Assembly (NCBI GenBank): GCA_025738555.1
Contig: JAOVFP010000011.1
Span: 1,426,001-1,490,000 of the forward strand
Origin: Cyathus striatus
Lineage: Eukaryota > Basidiomycota > Agaricomycetes > Agaricales > Nidulariaceae
Direction: 5' to 3'
DNA: 64,000 bases
Part shown: in pieces, positions 11,374 through 22,971 of the stretch
Layout of the letters: every line of letters starts with the position of its first letter
Position numbering within the stretch: position 1 is the stretch's first letter
Made by a program: the position numbers and the translations under genes
The notes under the pieces: model-generated
Seen by the model: only the letters and a program-made list of their open reading frames with translations
What the model was told of the DNA's origin: nothing
Database searches by the model: none

Positions 11374-12058
11374 TAGTGTTGCCACGGTTCGACTCCACTC
11401 CACTTGGTTTGACTTCTACAGGTTTTATGGAGTTGACAGCGGAAGGGTCGAGTCGAGTTGTGCCTGAGTGATGCACTCGACTTGACTTGCGACTAAGTTA
11501 TCGACTTACATATAAATCAGATGTTATTGAGATTTTTACTAGTAAAACTTACTCTGAATGAAAATATAAATGATATATCCTATTTTATACACGTATGCAG
11601 AAACTTACAATGATTTTTGTGATATGGTTCATGTTTAAAGTCACAATTGTTGCGGAGAAATGAAAGTGGAAGTTGAAGGAATATAGGCGCTTATCACACA
11701 GGGCTGACATTGCGTGTGTACACTTGGTGGCGGGCGCCTACCAATAAGTTACTAAAGTAAAGATATGATTCACAACATACTATTCATAAAACATTATAAT
11801 TAAAGCTAAGAATACGTAGAAATTATCCCTCAATTAAAACGTACGCCATATTGACTTGATATCGTATGGGGCGGACTGCGCTGGAAAGCTGATATACGAG
11901 ACTTTTTGTGCGACTTAAAGCGACTAAGTCGACTTCGAGTCGACCTCATCTGGAAGTCAGGTCGTGAGAACCGGAAGTCAACAATGTCGACTCGACTCAG
12001 CTTTTTTCGGTCCCACTTGTACGGTTTGTGGTTTTCGAGTCGAACCGTGGCAACACTA
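11374..12058. mobile_element. hAT-like MITE, 685 bp, with 8-bp target duplication
   Basis: Terminal inverted repeats start TAGTGTTGCCACGGTTCGAC at 11374 and are mirrored at 12058. The flanks are an exact 8-bp duplication GTCCACGG (11366-11373 and 12059-12066), as expected for a hAT-type transposase. The interior contains several GTCGACTCGA-like palindromes and no coding region. Confidence 0.8.
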
Positions 12059-12066
12059 GTCCACGG

Positions 12067-13172
12067 TGGCCAGCCCATAATTAGCCATAAGTATTAGGTC
12101 ATACCCGGCAATGGCTCACTAAGTAGGGTCCATTGGTGTGTTCGGTAACGCGGTAACGGAGCAGGATCGGCTACGGAGAAAGTCCACAAATCGGCCAGGA
12201 CTGTCCCTTGACCTGGCCGTGGCTACTGGCCGCCCCAACGCTGCACGTAAGCTATTGTCAACGACGACGAGCTACCTTGTTCACTGTCAACCACGACGAC
12301 AAACGACACTTGTTCGCTATCTCGACCGACGAAGACTTCAATTATGAAGGCAGTATATCCCCTCTTGCAAACTTCAGCTTCATGCATTCATGTCTCGCCT
12401 CCTTCGCTCGTCTTCCTCGTTCGTTCAGTTCATAGCCCCAAGGCAACTTCACGCATGTTCATCGCCATCCACACAGAGCACAGATCTAGAGAGAATCAAG
12501 CACACAACTCAAGAAGGCTGCATTCTAGGTGATCGATATCGCTATTCTAGAGCACAACGCTGAGATTGCCATGTATAGTCCAACTCTTGAGGCGTTAATG
12601 TTTCAGATGAGCCGAAGCCTCCTGCTGATGATGGCGAGTTAGCTCACTCAGTCTACTTTTCGACGAGTGATGGTTGATCCAGGATAGAGTACAGCATGAC
12701 AGGTTGCGCCGTGTGGGTGTACCATCTATATGAGGAGTCTCTTCAGGTGCACAAGAAGCCCCCCATTACACTGCGAAAGTGGTTGATGCATCTGAATATC
12801 CCAGAGGATGAATAGCTTGCATCTGTACAATCGGCCTCGGCGTCCAATACTCAGCCGACACCACAATGGTGACAAGAAGCAGTGTTGAGCGCGTTTGAGC
12901 AAATGGAGCTTACACTGAAGGCGAACTTATCAGTATGTTAACAAGGTTGGGAAAATATGGATAAGATAAGTATACAATGAGACAGCAGATCGATTTATGA
13001 TCAACTCCAACATCCTTGCGTCCCTGGCCTCTTTATCGTCTACAATTAAGGATGCATTTACTCTATATTTTGCAGTCAACGATCATGATATATCGACGTA
13101 TAGGTTGTTTTTAACGATGTGCAGCATAGCAAACGTATCCAACGTGTCACTGTCATAACGTAAGTCATATCA
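12067..13172. repeat. Intergenic duplicated module, copy 1
   Basis: From about 12130 to 12960 the DNA matches 19000-19830 and, less closely, 14820-15200. Shared landmarks are GGTAACGGAGCAGGATCGG, CGACGAAGACTTCA and ATGCATTCATGT. Short readings such as SSSSFVQFIAPRQLHA are preserved in the copies but no complete gene structure is evident; it may be a relic of an unrecognised gene. The rest up to C is non-coding. Confidence 0.5.
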
Positions 13173-14567
13173 TCATTCAACGCTCTCCTTTTCATTTCGA
13201 CTTCGACCAGGAATACTAGACCCACCCGCACTAGAACCAGACTGTTCATTGAACACTTGCCTATAATCCGGTGGAAGCGTTCTATCCCTCGGATTCTGAT
13301 ACACCAGCACAACAGGCCCAGCGTCCCTCTCCCTCTGAAACATCAGCGGGGACGAAGGATCGGTGGGATTACTCAACTCCATAGATGAGCTCGGAGCATT
13401 GGACGAAGGCCCATAAGTCATATTATGCTGATCTTGAAATCGCGAACTCTTTCCTGATCGAACGCCGTATCCGACTGCATTGGAGTCTGGCGTTGTGAGG
13501 TATGCATTGGCGTTCGGATGTTGGGATAGATCGAGGACGCTAGGGCTCAGACCTGCCGTACTCATGTGTGGTGGTGATGTTGGATTATACTTCGTTATGA
13601 ATGGGTCTGGGTCGAGGTTTTGGGTAAATTCGATAACTTTGGACCGCGAGTGTAAGCGGTGTAGTATGAACCACATTAGGGAGGATATGAGTATTAGCCC
13701 TGCAATAGAGCCTACTACGCTTCCAGCTATGACGGCTTTTTTATCTGAGCTGTTATTTACGTTCGTTGAGGTGGGGAAAGAAATTGCCGAGAAAGAAGGA
13801 ATGGTGGAGGAGGATGTAGTTGGAGATGGTGCTAAGCCATCGTCATAACTAGATTACTACTTAGCGCGCTGATTAAACAACATATTGTATTTAACACTTA
13901 CGAATAGACAAGATAGTCGAAGAGTGTCAGTGATGTACTTCCATCAGTCCCTACTACCCCATTTTGAAGCATGAACTTGTGTGTTCCGGGAGATAAGGTT
14001 GTATTGCTGTATACCGAAACGTTGTACTGAAATCCATTTGTTCCCGGAGGTACCCCTTCGAACTGATCGACTTGATGACCATCGATGAAAAATGACATAT
14101 TGGTGAAAGCAGCCAAAGAAGGCGTTGTCGCTAATGCCAAGGCGCAGAAGACGTATATAGCAGTTCCTGTATTGCAGTTTAGAATGTACCAGGTAAAATT
14201 ACTTGGAAATCGTACCGTTGAAAGTAAATGTAGCGTTTAATGGTCCCGTCGCAGGCTTGTTGGTTCCAGATGGAAAATACTACACGCGACAGTTTTTAGC
14301 TATTACAAAACGTGAAAGATATTTTGTGTAACTTACAGTACCATCATGCCATGTCCCGCCATTCATAAGTCGTCCATCGACAGCTGCAGTGCAACCACCA
14401 CATCTGTCTCCCTCGTTCCACGCTGACGTAGGAAGATACGCAATACTCTTTCCAGTTAATGGGTCAGGAAGCGAATCGTCCACTGTAACATTCACCAAGA
14501 CAGAATTTACAACGGATAAAAGGGAGAATAAGCAGAGAACGGTGCGAGGGGAGGAAAACGCAAGCAT
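13173..14567 (-). CDS. Paralog C: single-span membrane protein with PPxY tail (411 aa)
   Basis: Exons 14567-14337, 14279-14216, 14166-13902, 13848-13173, with exon lengths equal to those of A for exons 1-3. The start at 14567 matches the start of A (MLAFSSPRTVLCLFSLLSVV as signal peptide); an in-frame ATG at 14615 adds 16 residues. The ectodomain carries CGGC, TWHDGT, TAIYVFCALALATTPSL, YNVSVYSNTTLSPGTHKF and LTLFDYLVYSYDDG. After the stalk comes AVIAGSVVGSIAGLILISSL and a long hydrophobic stretch, then a tail with DAGPVV and LPPDYRQVF (PPDY 379-382). C is the duplicate of A within the A-B/C-D segmental duplication. The frame is intact. Confidence 0.88.
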
Positions 14568-14615
14568 GGATTGCGACGAGCTGCGTAGGAAGGAGGTTGG
14601 GGACGTCAACCACAT

Positions 14616-15646
14616 TCCTTAGAACAATGTTGTTGAAATGAGGACCCCCTGGTGAGCTCCCGAGACGTCCGAGTAGAAAGTGGACATTCGTGAATTGGAG
14701 TTAGCGAACAGGGACCTTGGCGCACTTCAAGTGGGCAGCTCGGTTGAAGTTCCGAATTATTGCGTATATAGGCGCTGGAAGGGAGCACGTGAATAAGTTC
14801 TTTACGTAATCTATCTGTCAACAACGACGAGCTGCTTTGCTCGCTGTGAACGACCGACCTTGAAACGACCCTTGCTCGCGGTCTCGAACGACGAAGACTT
14901 CAATCATCTCGCAAGCTTCAGCGTCATGCATTCATGTATCCCCTCCTTCTCTCGCTCTCTCTCCACTCGTCTTCCTCATTCGTTCGATTCATAACTCCAA
15001 GACAACTTCGGGCGTTCTCATCACCGTCCATACCGAGTACAGCTCTAGAGAGAATCAAACATCCAACACGAGCAAGCCACAATCTAATTGATCGATACTG
15101 CACCCTCCAGCAGTCTCTCAGAGGGAAACAGGCGCACAGCAATGATATCGTCCAGCTCTTGAGGCGAAATACGATGTGACTACCTTCCATGGGTTCAAGG
15201 TACCCGAAGAGCCAAAGCCTCCTGCTGAGGATGGTGAACTAGCTCGCTCAGTCTACTGTTTTTGACGATCGATAGTTGTATGTATCTGTACAATCAACCT
15301 CGGCGTACAACACTCAGCTGACACCACAGCCTGGACGAGAAGCACTGATGAGCGCATTTGAGCGGATGGAGCTTGCGCAGTCGTAGGGACCTCAAGTCGT
15401 CAGGGATAGGAGTCGGGACAGAAAAGGATGGAAAAGGAGCTGGTATGATAGTATCATGCCAGGCTAATCATTAGATCTTGTGATCGTTGTGCACTTGCGT
15501 AGGCAGGTGGTTAAGAAGTTGCCTGCTCAGTCATGGAGAAAGAGACGATTGCAGATGCGTGTGGAATGGAAGGAGGTCATGGAGAGTGTTAGGTAGCTTT
15601 TGTTCAGTATCACTGATGATTATTGATGATCTTGTAGGTACACATC
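14616..15646. repeat. Intergenic duplicated modules upstream of C
   Basis: Bases 14820-15200 resemble 12130-12560 and 19000-19430. Bases 15210-15642 match 6820-7240 in the A-B interval. No gene recognised. The module is cut at 15647 by the solo LTR. Confidence 0.55.
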
Positions 15647-16705
15647 TAATATGCCTAGTGTACTTCTACCTACTGTAAAAACATTATTTCTATATTCTAT
15701 GTGCTACTTACAAATGGTACAATATATCTGGGTTGTAATTAGTAGCTAAGGTAGAGGTCCTGGACCATTAGCTAGTGTGGGAACAATTTGCGCTAATAAG
15801 GGACATAACTAGCCTAAGTAGGAAAGTGTCTAAGAATAGAAACACTGAGGTCAGAATTTATTCTCGACATCAGTGGGAAGTAATTACCAGTAAGGCCAGA
15901 GATCGAACTAAGCGCGTGTCTATTCTAATAATAGGATATTGAAGCTATGTTATTGCATCATAGGAAAAGGCATGAGCACTAGACCCACAGCAGTTGCTGC
16001 TATCTAACCACGCTGTACCAGCGCTGTGCATCAGCATGCCATAGGCGCCTAGCCTATGCCTGAGATCCGGCATTCCCAGCAGGCTTATTCAGTGGTTCCC
16101 ATTCCACGCGTCAAAGCGTGTGGCATCATGCCTCCGTATGGAGTGTTCTTCCTGCAGGATGATTTATTGTCCTTCGCTATCTTCCCATATGGACACATTC
16201 TTGGTGCTCATATGTTTGTGTATCTGTGATTTACTCCGGTCCATCCCAGATGCCAGTATCCAGTCTAAATGTCTACCTTACTGCTTAGCTAATGTGTAAA
16301 TTACTGTATTTGTATCAACTATATAGTTTCTCTAGCCATAGTTCTGTATGATATTTAATAGGTAGAGTAGAGTAGTATGAGGGCAGTCTCCTGTGCCCTG
16401 AGAAATACCATCTAGCATCATGCTTTAGTATTTGTGTGAGCTTTGAGATTCTAAGTGCAATGCGAAGTGTGAAGTCATAAGCCCGTGTTAAGTCCGAGAT
16501 TAAGGAACACGCATCAAAGCATTTGCTAAGTGTGCACTCCCTCTCGAACGTCGGTTTTCGACACCCTTTCTATTACTTTACTTCGCCCGGAAGCACCTTG
16601 CATCCAAGTCTTACCCACCGAGCACTTTCTTAGTGAGCATACGTGGTGTGAGTTTTATTATTAATATTTACATTTACACTACGTTGCGCTAAACTAGGTA
16701 CTTTA
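15647..16705 (+). mobile_element. Solo LTR of the Gypsy II family, 1059 bp
   Basis: The sequence aligns end to end with the two LTRs of Gypsy II (27628-28695 and 40125-41192), starting TAATATGCC and ending GGTACTTTA. It is flanked by a 4-bp duplication CATC (15643-15646, 16706-16709; 5 bp if the terminal T is counted as target). The empty site is preserved at about 7255 (GCACATCTCGAATC). Nearly all changes against the young LTRs turn CG into TG or CA. A solo LTR arises by recombination between the two LTRs of a former element. Confidence 0.92.
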
Positions 16706-16709
16706 CATC

Positions 16710-17213
16710 TCTAATCGACGCTGCATACACCAATCATATCATTCATTATAACTTTATCTCGTTATACTGTTGATGATTATGGCTTCATCCACGACCCTTC
16801 ACAGAAACTTTTAATCGATCTCGAACCAGTGGCTCAAATTGTCCGATTCAATAGCATAATATGGAACAGTTTGTAGCTAATGGTGCAAAGTCTTCGACTT
16901 CATTGTAAGGTTCAGGTAGTATTTGCTTTGCGATACAGAGGTTATCGCTGCACATAGCATGCGAGGCCTACATGAACGAGGGTGATCATTGTTGTGGGGT
17001 CTGACAGTTACTACTACAATGTCAAAAGGCTGCGAGAAGCCTCGAGTTCAAAACTCAAATACCACAATTTGTCATGTCATTTGGCTTGTTCCGAATACAA
17101 TACAACAAGTAGTGGCTAACACATGGTTAGTTGCTCTAAAAGATAGGAAGGGTTCTTCAAACTTTATGCCTTTAAACGAAGGAGAATACGTGCATGTAGC
17201 TAGTTGATCATGG
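16710..17213. repeat. Upstream duplicated module, right half of the C-D copy
   Basis: Continues the module interrupted by the solo LTR and matches 7260-7750. It keeps the empty site of MITE-1 near 17105. No gene seen. Confidence 0.65.
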
Positions 17214-17639
17214 CTATGAAGGTATGGTGCTGGTGGAAGACTCAGGAGGAACTGTTGAATTTAAATTGGCGAAGAACTGGCCATATGCTGGAGGAAGGAT
17301 TCCTTCGTTTTGGTCTTCGAGGACCACAGGACCGACATCTATCTCCCGTGGCTGAGGAGGTCGAGCAGGTGATGAAGCAAAGTCGGAGGCACTCGGATTT
17401 ATCGACGACGAAGGTGTAGCTGAAGACGGACCGGAAGTTATGAAACGCTGTTGAAGTGCAGCATTTTTATTTATACTAACGCCATATCCGATAACGGGTA
17501 CATCCGATGTAACCAGGTAACCAGTAGAAGACGAAGCAGAAACACTCGAGCTACCATCGTTTTGTGCAGTGAAGGGCTTCGGTATGGTCTGATTGCGGGT
17601 TTTTACTGGGTTGAAAGATGAATATTTCTCGCTCATTTT
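17214..17639 (-). pseudogene. Former cytosolic tail of paralog D, still open
   Basis: Downstream of the TAA the same frame continues without another stop for 140 codons, beginning KMSEKYSSFNPV and ending at the normal family stop. It still contains DVGPVV and LPPAYGQFF. The tail being intact after the stop points to a recent nonsense mutation or to low-level readthrough. Confidence 0.8.
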
Positions 17640-18628
17640 TTACAAAGCACGAGATCTCATACGCTTGAGGAACCATATTAATAGGCATAAGATCACTATT
17701 CCAGCAATTCCTCCAACTGTACCTCCAGCTATAGCAACAGCTGGAGAAGATTTCCTTGGCGCAATGGGTGGACTGGATGACGAAGTAGGCGTCTGTGTGC
17801 CCAAAGCTGAACTGGAAGTTGAAGCTGGCTGACCATTGTCAGAACTGGATTGATGTAAGCTGGAAGTTGCGGCTGGTTCGCCATTATCATAACTGTATTA
17901 GCGTGTGTCAGGGGTCATGCATGGGTAACCATACGAACGTTCACTGGCACGTACGTGTACACAAGGTAATCAAACAATGTCAGTGAGATATTCCCAGCAT
18001 TTCCAAATTTGCCATTCTGAAGCATGAACGTATGCTCTCCTGCTGACAACGAAGTATTGGAGTAAACTGAGACGTTGTACGTGTAGTCTCCTTGATTATC
18101 AGGTGGTGTTTTCTCGAAATGGCCGACGAGCTCATCATCGATATAGAATGCCATATTGCTGTAACCATATGGGTGGCTGAATGATGAGACAAGTGCGCAG
18201 AAAACATATATAGCGGTTCCTATGTATCCGGAAGACGTATTAAAAAGCAAAAGGTAAAGAAAATGGCAAGAGCAGAATCTCACCATTAAATGAAAATGTA
18301 GCATTTAACGGTCCTGTAGGAGGTGAGCTCGCAGGGTAGTACTGTACATGATAATGGGTTAACAAAGCTTAAAGAAATCATACGACTTAAAAGCTGTAGA
18401 GCGCACTGTTCCATCTTTCCACGAACGATTGTACATGAACCCTGGATCGGGACTAGCTGTGCAAGCCGTGCACGATCCTCCATTGTTCCATGGACCTTGG
18501 TACATGATATACTCTCCTGTAAAATCAATGGCTGAATCATCCACAGTAACATTGACAAGGACAGCTCCTGTAGTAGATATAAGAAAGAGGTAGAGCCAAG
18601 GAATTACAATGAGAGAAGTGGGCACCAT
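17640..18628 (-). CDS. Paralog D: tail-less membrane protein truncated by a nonsense codon (265 aa)
   Basis: Exons 18628-18407, 18341-18284, 18219-17955 and 17892 onward. The ectodomain is complete: signal peptide MVPTSLIVIPWLYLFL, CTAC, SWKDGT, TAIYVFCALVSSFS, YNVSVYSNTSLSAGEHTF, LTLFDYLVYTYDNG. The stalk, membrane span (AIAGGTVGGIAGIVILCLLI) and basic stop KRMRSR follow. Codon TAA at 17640-17642 then ends the frame; B and E have Thr (ACA) and Ser (TCA) codons there. The product would keep secretion and membrane anchoring but lose the whole cytosolic tail with its PPxY motif. It could be a dying gene or a functional decoy form; the sequence alone cannot say. Confidence 0.8.
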
Positions 18629-20865
18629 TGAATTTGGAACGGTGAAAGAGATGGGGAGTAACCAACTTCTCATCCCTGCGGTTGTTAGTATACGTAATGT
18701 ATGAAGTGATGGCTGCATCATTTTGAAGCTGTACTTCTCAGCTTTTACGATCTGTAATTTTTGTAAAAAACAATGGAAGGATGGATACAGGTCAAGAGTT
18801 GCCAACAGCGGCAGCACTGCACGAATCAATTAATCACATCTGTTTTTATTTATTGATTTCATGTAAGCAGTGTTGGGAATAGTGTTGCCGCGGCGCAGCT
18901 TAAAGCCGTTAGCCGGATGAGCCGAACCGAAAATTAGTTGAGCTTAGCCTCTACATACCCGGCCATGGCCTGTTCGGGCCCAGCACTAGGGCTCACTAGG
19001 TCCATTGGTGTTCGGTAACGCGGTAACGGAGCAGGATCGGCTGTTCCTTGACCCGGCCGTGGCATCCCAACGCCGCATGTAAGCCGTTGTCGACGACGAC
19101 GAGCTACCTTGCTCACTGTCAACCACGACGACAAACGACCCTTGTTCGCCATCTCGACCGACGAAGACTTCAGTTATGAAGGTAGTATATCCCCTCTTAC
19201 AAACTTCAGCGCCGTGCATTCATGTCTCGCCTCCGCTCGATATCTCTCCGCTCGTCTTCCTCGTTCGTTCAGTTCATAGCCCCAAGGCAACTTCACGCGT
19301 GTTCATCGCCATCCACACAGAGCATAGATCTAGAGAGAATCAAATACACAACCCAAGAAGACTGCATTCTAGGTGATCGATATCGCACCCTCGAGCGATC
19401 TTAGAGGGAAACTGGCGCGCAGTAATGATATCGCTATTCTAGAGCACAACGCTGAGATTGTCATGTATAGTCCAACTCTTGAGGCGTTAGTATTTCAGAT
19501 GAGCCGAAGCCACCTGCTGATGATGGTGAGTTAGCTCACTTAGTCTACTTTTCGACGAGTGATGGCTGATTCAGGATAGAGGCTGCATGCCAGGTTGCGC
19601 CGTGTGAGTGTACGATCTATACGAGGAGTCTCTTCAGGCGTACAAGAAGTCTATCATTAGAAAGTGGCCTGTGTCTGTACAATGATCTCGGCGTCCAATA
19701 CTCAGTTGACATCATAACCGCGACAAGAAGCAGTGATGAACGCATTTGAGCTGATGGAACTTGCGCTGAAGGCGAAGCATACTGCAGCGTTGCAGGGAAC
19801 CCCAAGTTGTCGGGGATAGGAAGGAGGATGGAAAAGGATGGAAAAGGAGTCTTAAGTTAGCAATACCTCTATACCATTCTAATACACTCTACCTTCTCAT
19901 TTGATCTTATGATCGTTGTGAACTTGCGTAGTCAATGCGTAGGTAGGAGGCTAAAGAGAGACAATCGCAGATTCGTGTTGAGTGGAGGTGGTCGTGGGAG
20001 GTACGTTGTATTATTTCACTGGGTGTTGCCTCGTTAATTGCTCTTACACAGAGATACGATTACTGGAGTCTGCACTAAGGGTGATTCCTCTTTCCTCGAT
20101 ATTCCTCTCTGACGAGCCTACACAGGCGATGTATGATGCATAATAATGGTGAACACTTGTTCGGCGACATGATCACTTAGAGTTAGACGCACCAACAGTT
20201 ACGATAGCTTTCAGCGCGTTAAATGGAGGAATCACACGAGGCGCCAGTGGATGACAACTGTCTTCCAAACCTTCGTTCACTTTTGTCATTTCAGAAGGTA
20301 AGCAACTCAAATCGACGTGGCATGCTCCGATCGATGACTATCGCTTCATCCCCGGCGACCCTTCACAGCAAATCCAGAATCATAGATTTTTATCGATCCG
20401 CACAAAGGGTATTGAAGTTCTTGTCACTATTTACATCTTCTCCGGACTGGCTCGGATCGTCCGAGTCGATAGCATCATATAGAAGAGCTTGAGTAGCTAA
20501 TGATGCGAGGTCTTCGACATCTTTATAGCACTCAGGTAGCGGAATTCTGGTGGCATGGAAGGGGAGTGTGGCCCTTTTGTAAGCTTAGTGCCAACTTACA
20601 TGGCATGCTCTAGGACTTACAACATCGAAAGTGCTGCAACAGTTCTCGTGTTCAAATACAAATACAAATATGCCATTTTATGTGGGTCTGTTCTATTAAT
20701 ATTAAAATGCATAGTAACATATGCATTTAGTAACAGCGAACACATAGCTGGTTGTTCCTCTAGCTTTTCACTTAAAGGATTCCGAATAATCTAGTAAATG
20801 ATAGGAACTGGGTTCATTAAACTTTATGCCTTTAAAAGAACCTGAAGGAGGACACTTGCAACTGA
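18629..20865. repeat. Intergenic region with duplicated module, copy 2
   Basis: 18650-18830 is the 5' flank type shared by B, B' and D. 18870-18960 matches 11265-11350 next to the hAT MITE site. 19000-19830 matches 12130-12960. From 19830 to 20865 I see only weak similarity to the 5600-6100 type module and no gene. Confidence 0.5.
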
Positions 20866-22228
20866 TCATGATTTCGTAGGTGCGGTACTAGTAGAAGGCT
20901 CAGGAGGGGTCGTTAAACTTGAATTCACGAAGACCTGGTCATATGCTGGAGGAAGCATCCCTTCGTTTTGGCCTTCGAGGACCACAGGACCAACGTCTAT
21001 CTCCCGTTGCTGATGTCGAGCAGGTGGTGGGGCAGAGTCGGAGGTACTTGGATTTATCGACGACAAGGGTGTAGCTGAAGACGGGCCGGAAGTTATGAAA
21101 CGCTGCTGAAGTGCAGCATTTTTATTTATACCAACGCCATATCTGATAACAGGTACGTCCGATATAACCGGGTAACCGGTTGAAGACGAAGCAGGAGTAC
21201 TCAAGCTACCACCATTTTGTGTAGTGAAGGGCTGCAGTATGGTCTGATTGTTGGTTGATACCAGGTTAAAAGATGAACCTTTCTCGTTCATTTTTGACAA
21301 AGCACGAGATCTCCTACGCTTGAGGAACCATATTAGTAGGTATAACATCACTATTCCAGCAATTCCTCCAATCGCGCCTCCAGCAATAGCACCAGCTGGT
21401 GAAGATTCCCTTGGCGCAATGGATGAACTGGATGACGAGGTAGGTGTCTGTGTGCCCAAAGCTGAACTGGAAGCTGTCTGACCATTGTCATAACTGGACT
21501 GATGTAAGTTGGGAGTCGTGATTACTGTTTACTCGACACTTACGAGTACACCAGGTAATCAAATAATGTGAGCGACTTATTCCCAACATTCCCGAACTGG
21601 CCATTCTGAAGCATGAACGCATGCTCTCCTGCCGGCAATGTTGTATTGGAATAAACAGATACATTGTACTGGTAGGCTCCTTGCAAACCGGGCGGTACTC
21701 TCTCGAATTGACCAACGAGTTCATTATCGATGTAGAAAGTCATGTTACTATAGCCAGTTGGGCTGGTGATTGATAAGGAAATTGCGCAGAAGACATATAT
21801 GGCGGTTCCTATATATCTCGAAGACATTAAAAGGTGAAAATAAAATGCCGAGAGAATAATTTCACCATTAAATGAGAACGTAGCATTTAGCGGTCCTGTA
21901 GGAGGCAGGTTTGAGTTTGCAGGAAAGTACTGTACATGATGGTGGTGTGTAAAACTTAATGAAAATCAGGCAAATTGAAGGCTGTAGAACGCACTGTTCC
22001 ATCATGCCACGTCCTATCAAACATAGATCCTCCATCAACAGTCGCCGTGCAATCTGTGCACAATACTCCATCTTTCCATGCATCTGTAGGAAGGTAAGTG
22101 ATCGGCCGTCCTGTTAGTGGATCAGGAAGTGAATCATCCACAGTAACGTTGACAAGGACAGCTTGTGCTGTTGTTATAAAGGAGAGGTGGAGCCAGGAAA
22201 TTGCAAGGAGCAACGTGGGCAGAATCAT
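20866..22228 (-). CDS. Paralog E: single-span membrane protein with PPxY tail (396 aa)
   Basis: Exons 22228-21995, 21929-21866, 21808-21544, 21493-20866. The start at 22228 gives the signal peptide MILPTLLLAISWLHLSF; an in-frame ATG at 22264 adds 12 residues. The ectodomain shows CTDC, TWHDGT, TAIYVFCAISLSIT, YNVSVYSNTTLPAGEHAF and LTLFDYLVYSYDNG. The stalk is Ser-rich, the membrane span is AIAGGAIGGIAGIVMLYLLI, followed by KRRRSR. The tail has DVGPVV and LPPAYDQVF (PPAY 369-372). E combines an A-like N-terminus (VDDSLPDPLTG, TYLP) with a B/D-like transmembrane and tail, so it may reflect the ancestral state or gene conversion. Intact. Confidence 0.88.
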
Positions 22229-22264
22229 GCTCATTAACTTCGGCAGAGAATGGGAAGTAGACAT

Positions 22265-22910
22265 CTTCTCGTTTTACGCGGCCGTTAGAACAACTTCGTA
22301 CATAATAGATTCTACTAACGCGAGATTAGCTTTCAACCTACATATAGAACATATGGTGGGCCGGGCCTCTGGTGGCATTTGATGTAAATAGTTCGCTATT
22401 GAGGCGGCTACTCCGCTGGTTCCCGGTTACTTCATATATATCTCCGATCAAGTAGCAAATTACTGCTATATCTGTGTTGATTTCGCCGTTTGAGAAAGTG
22501 CATATTTCAATTCGATGTTGCATACTCCGATAGGAACTATAAATGTATCATTGAAAGGATGGCGCTATATAGTGTATGATATCGATCAGAGGCCTTCACA
22601 CCCTTTTATCGACCATCACAAAGGATAATGGAGTCCTTGTTGCTATGTATAGCCTATTTGAACTCCCTAGACCAGCTCGGGTTGACCGAATCCGTAGCAT
22701 CATACACCGGCGCTTGCAGGCTGACTGGTATTAGCAATTGATGCGTGCTCTTCGACACACTTAGTTAGCATCTGTCTTGCAATACAGATGGGGCTACAGG
22801 GGCTGTTGGCCTGATGCAATATTTGCGGATCCATACTGCGTGGAGCTTGATTTCGATGTCTTCAAGTTGAATCGCCAGTAAATATATAAACTAGTAGCAA
22901 ATAGCTCAGT
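22265..22910. other. Intergenic, nothing recognised
   Basis: Flank of gene E up to the Harbinger insertion. No open frame or repeat that I can name. Confidence 0.5.
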
Positions 22911-22913
22911 AGT

Positions 22914-22971
22914 GGATGACTTCCCGCAGCGTTTAGAAACCTAGATTAAATTTCTAAACGTGTTAAGCGAG
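22914..22971 (+). repeat. Harbinger left terminal inverted repeat
   Basis: 58 bp, matching the right repeat apart from a few substitutions and a 3-bp length difference near the inner end. It contains the motif TTTAGAAACCTAGATTAAA, itself partly palindromic with the following TTTCTAAAC. Confidence 0.88.
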
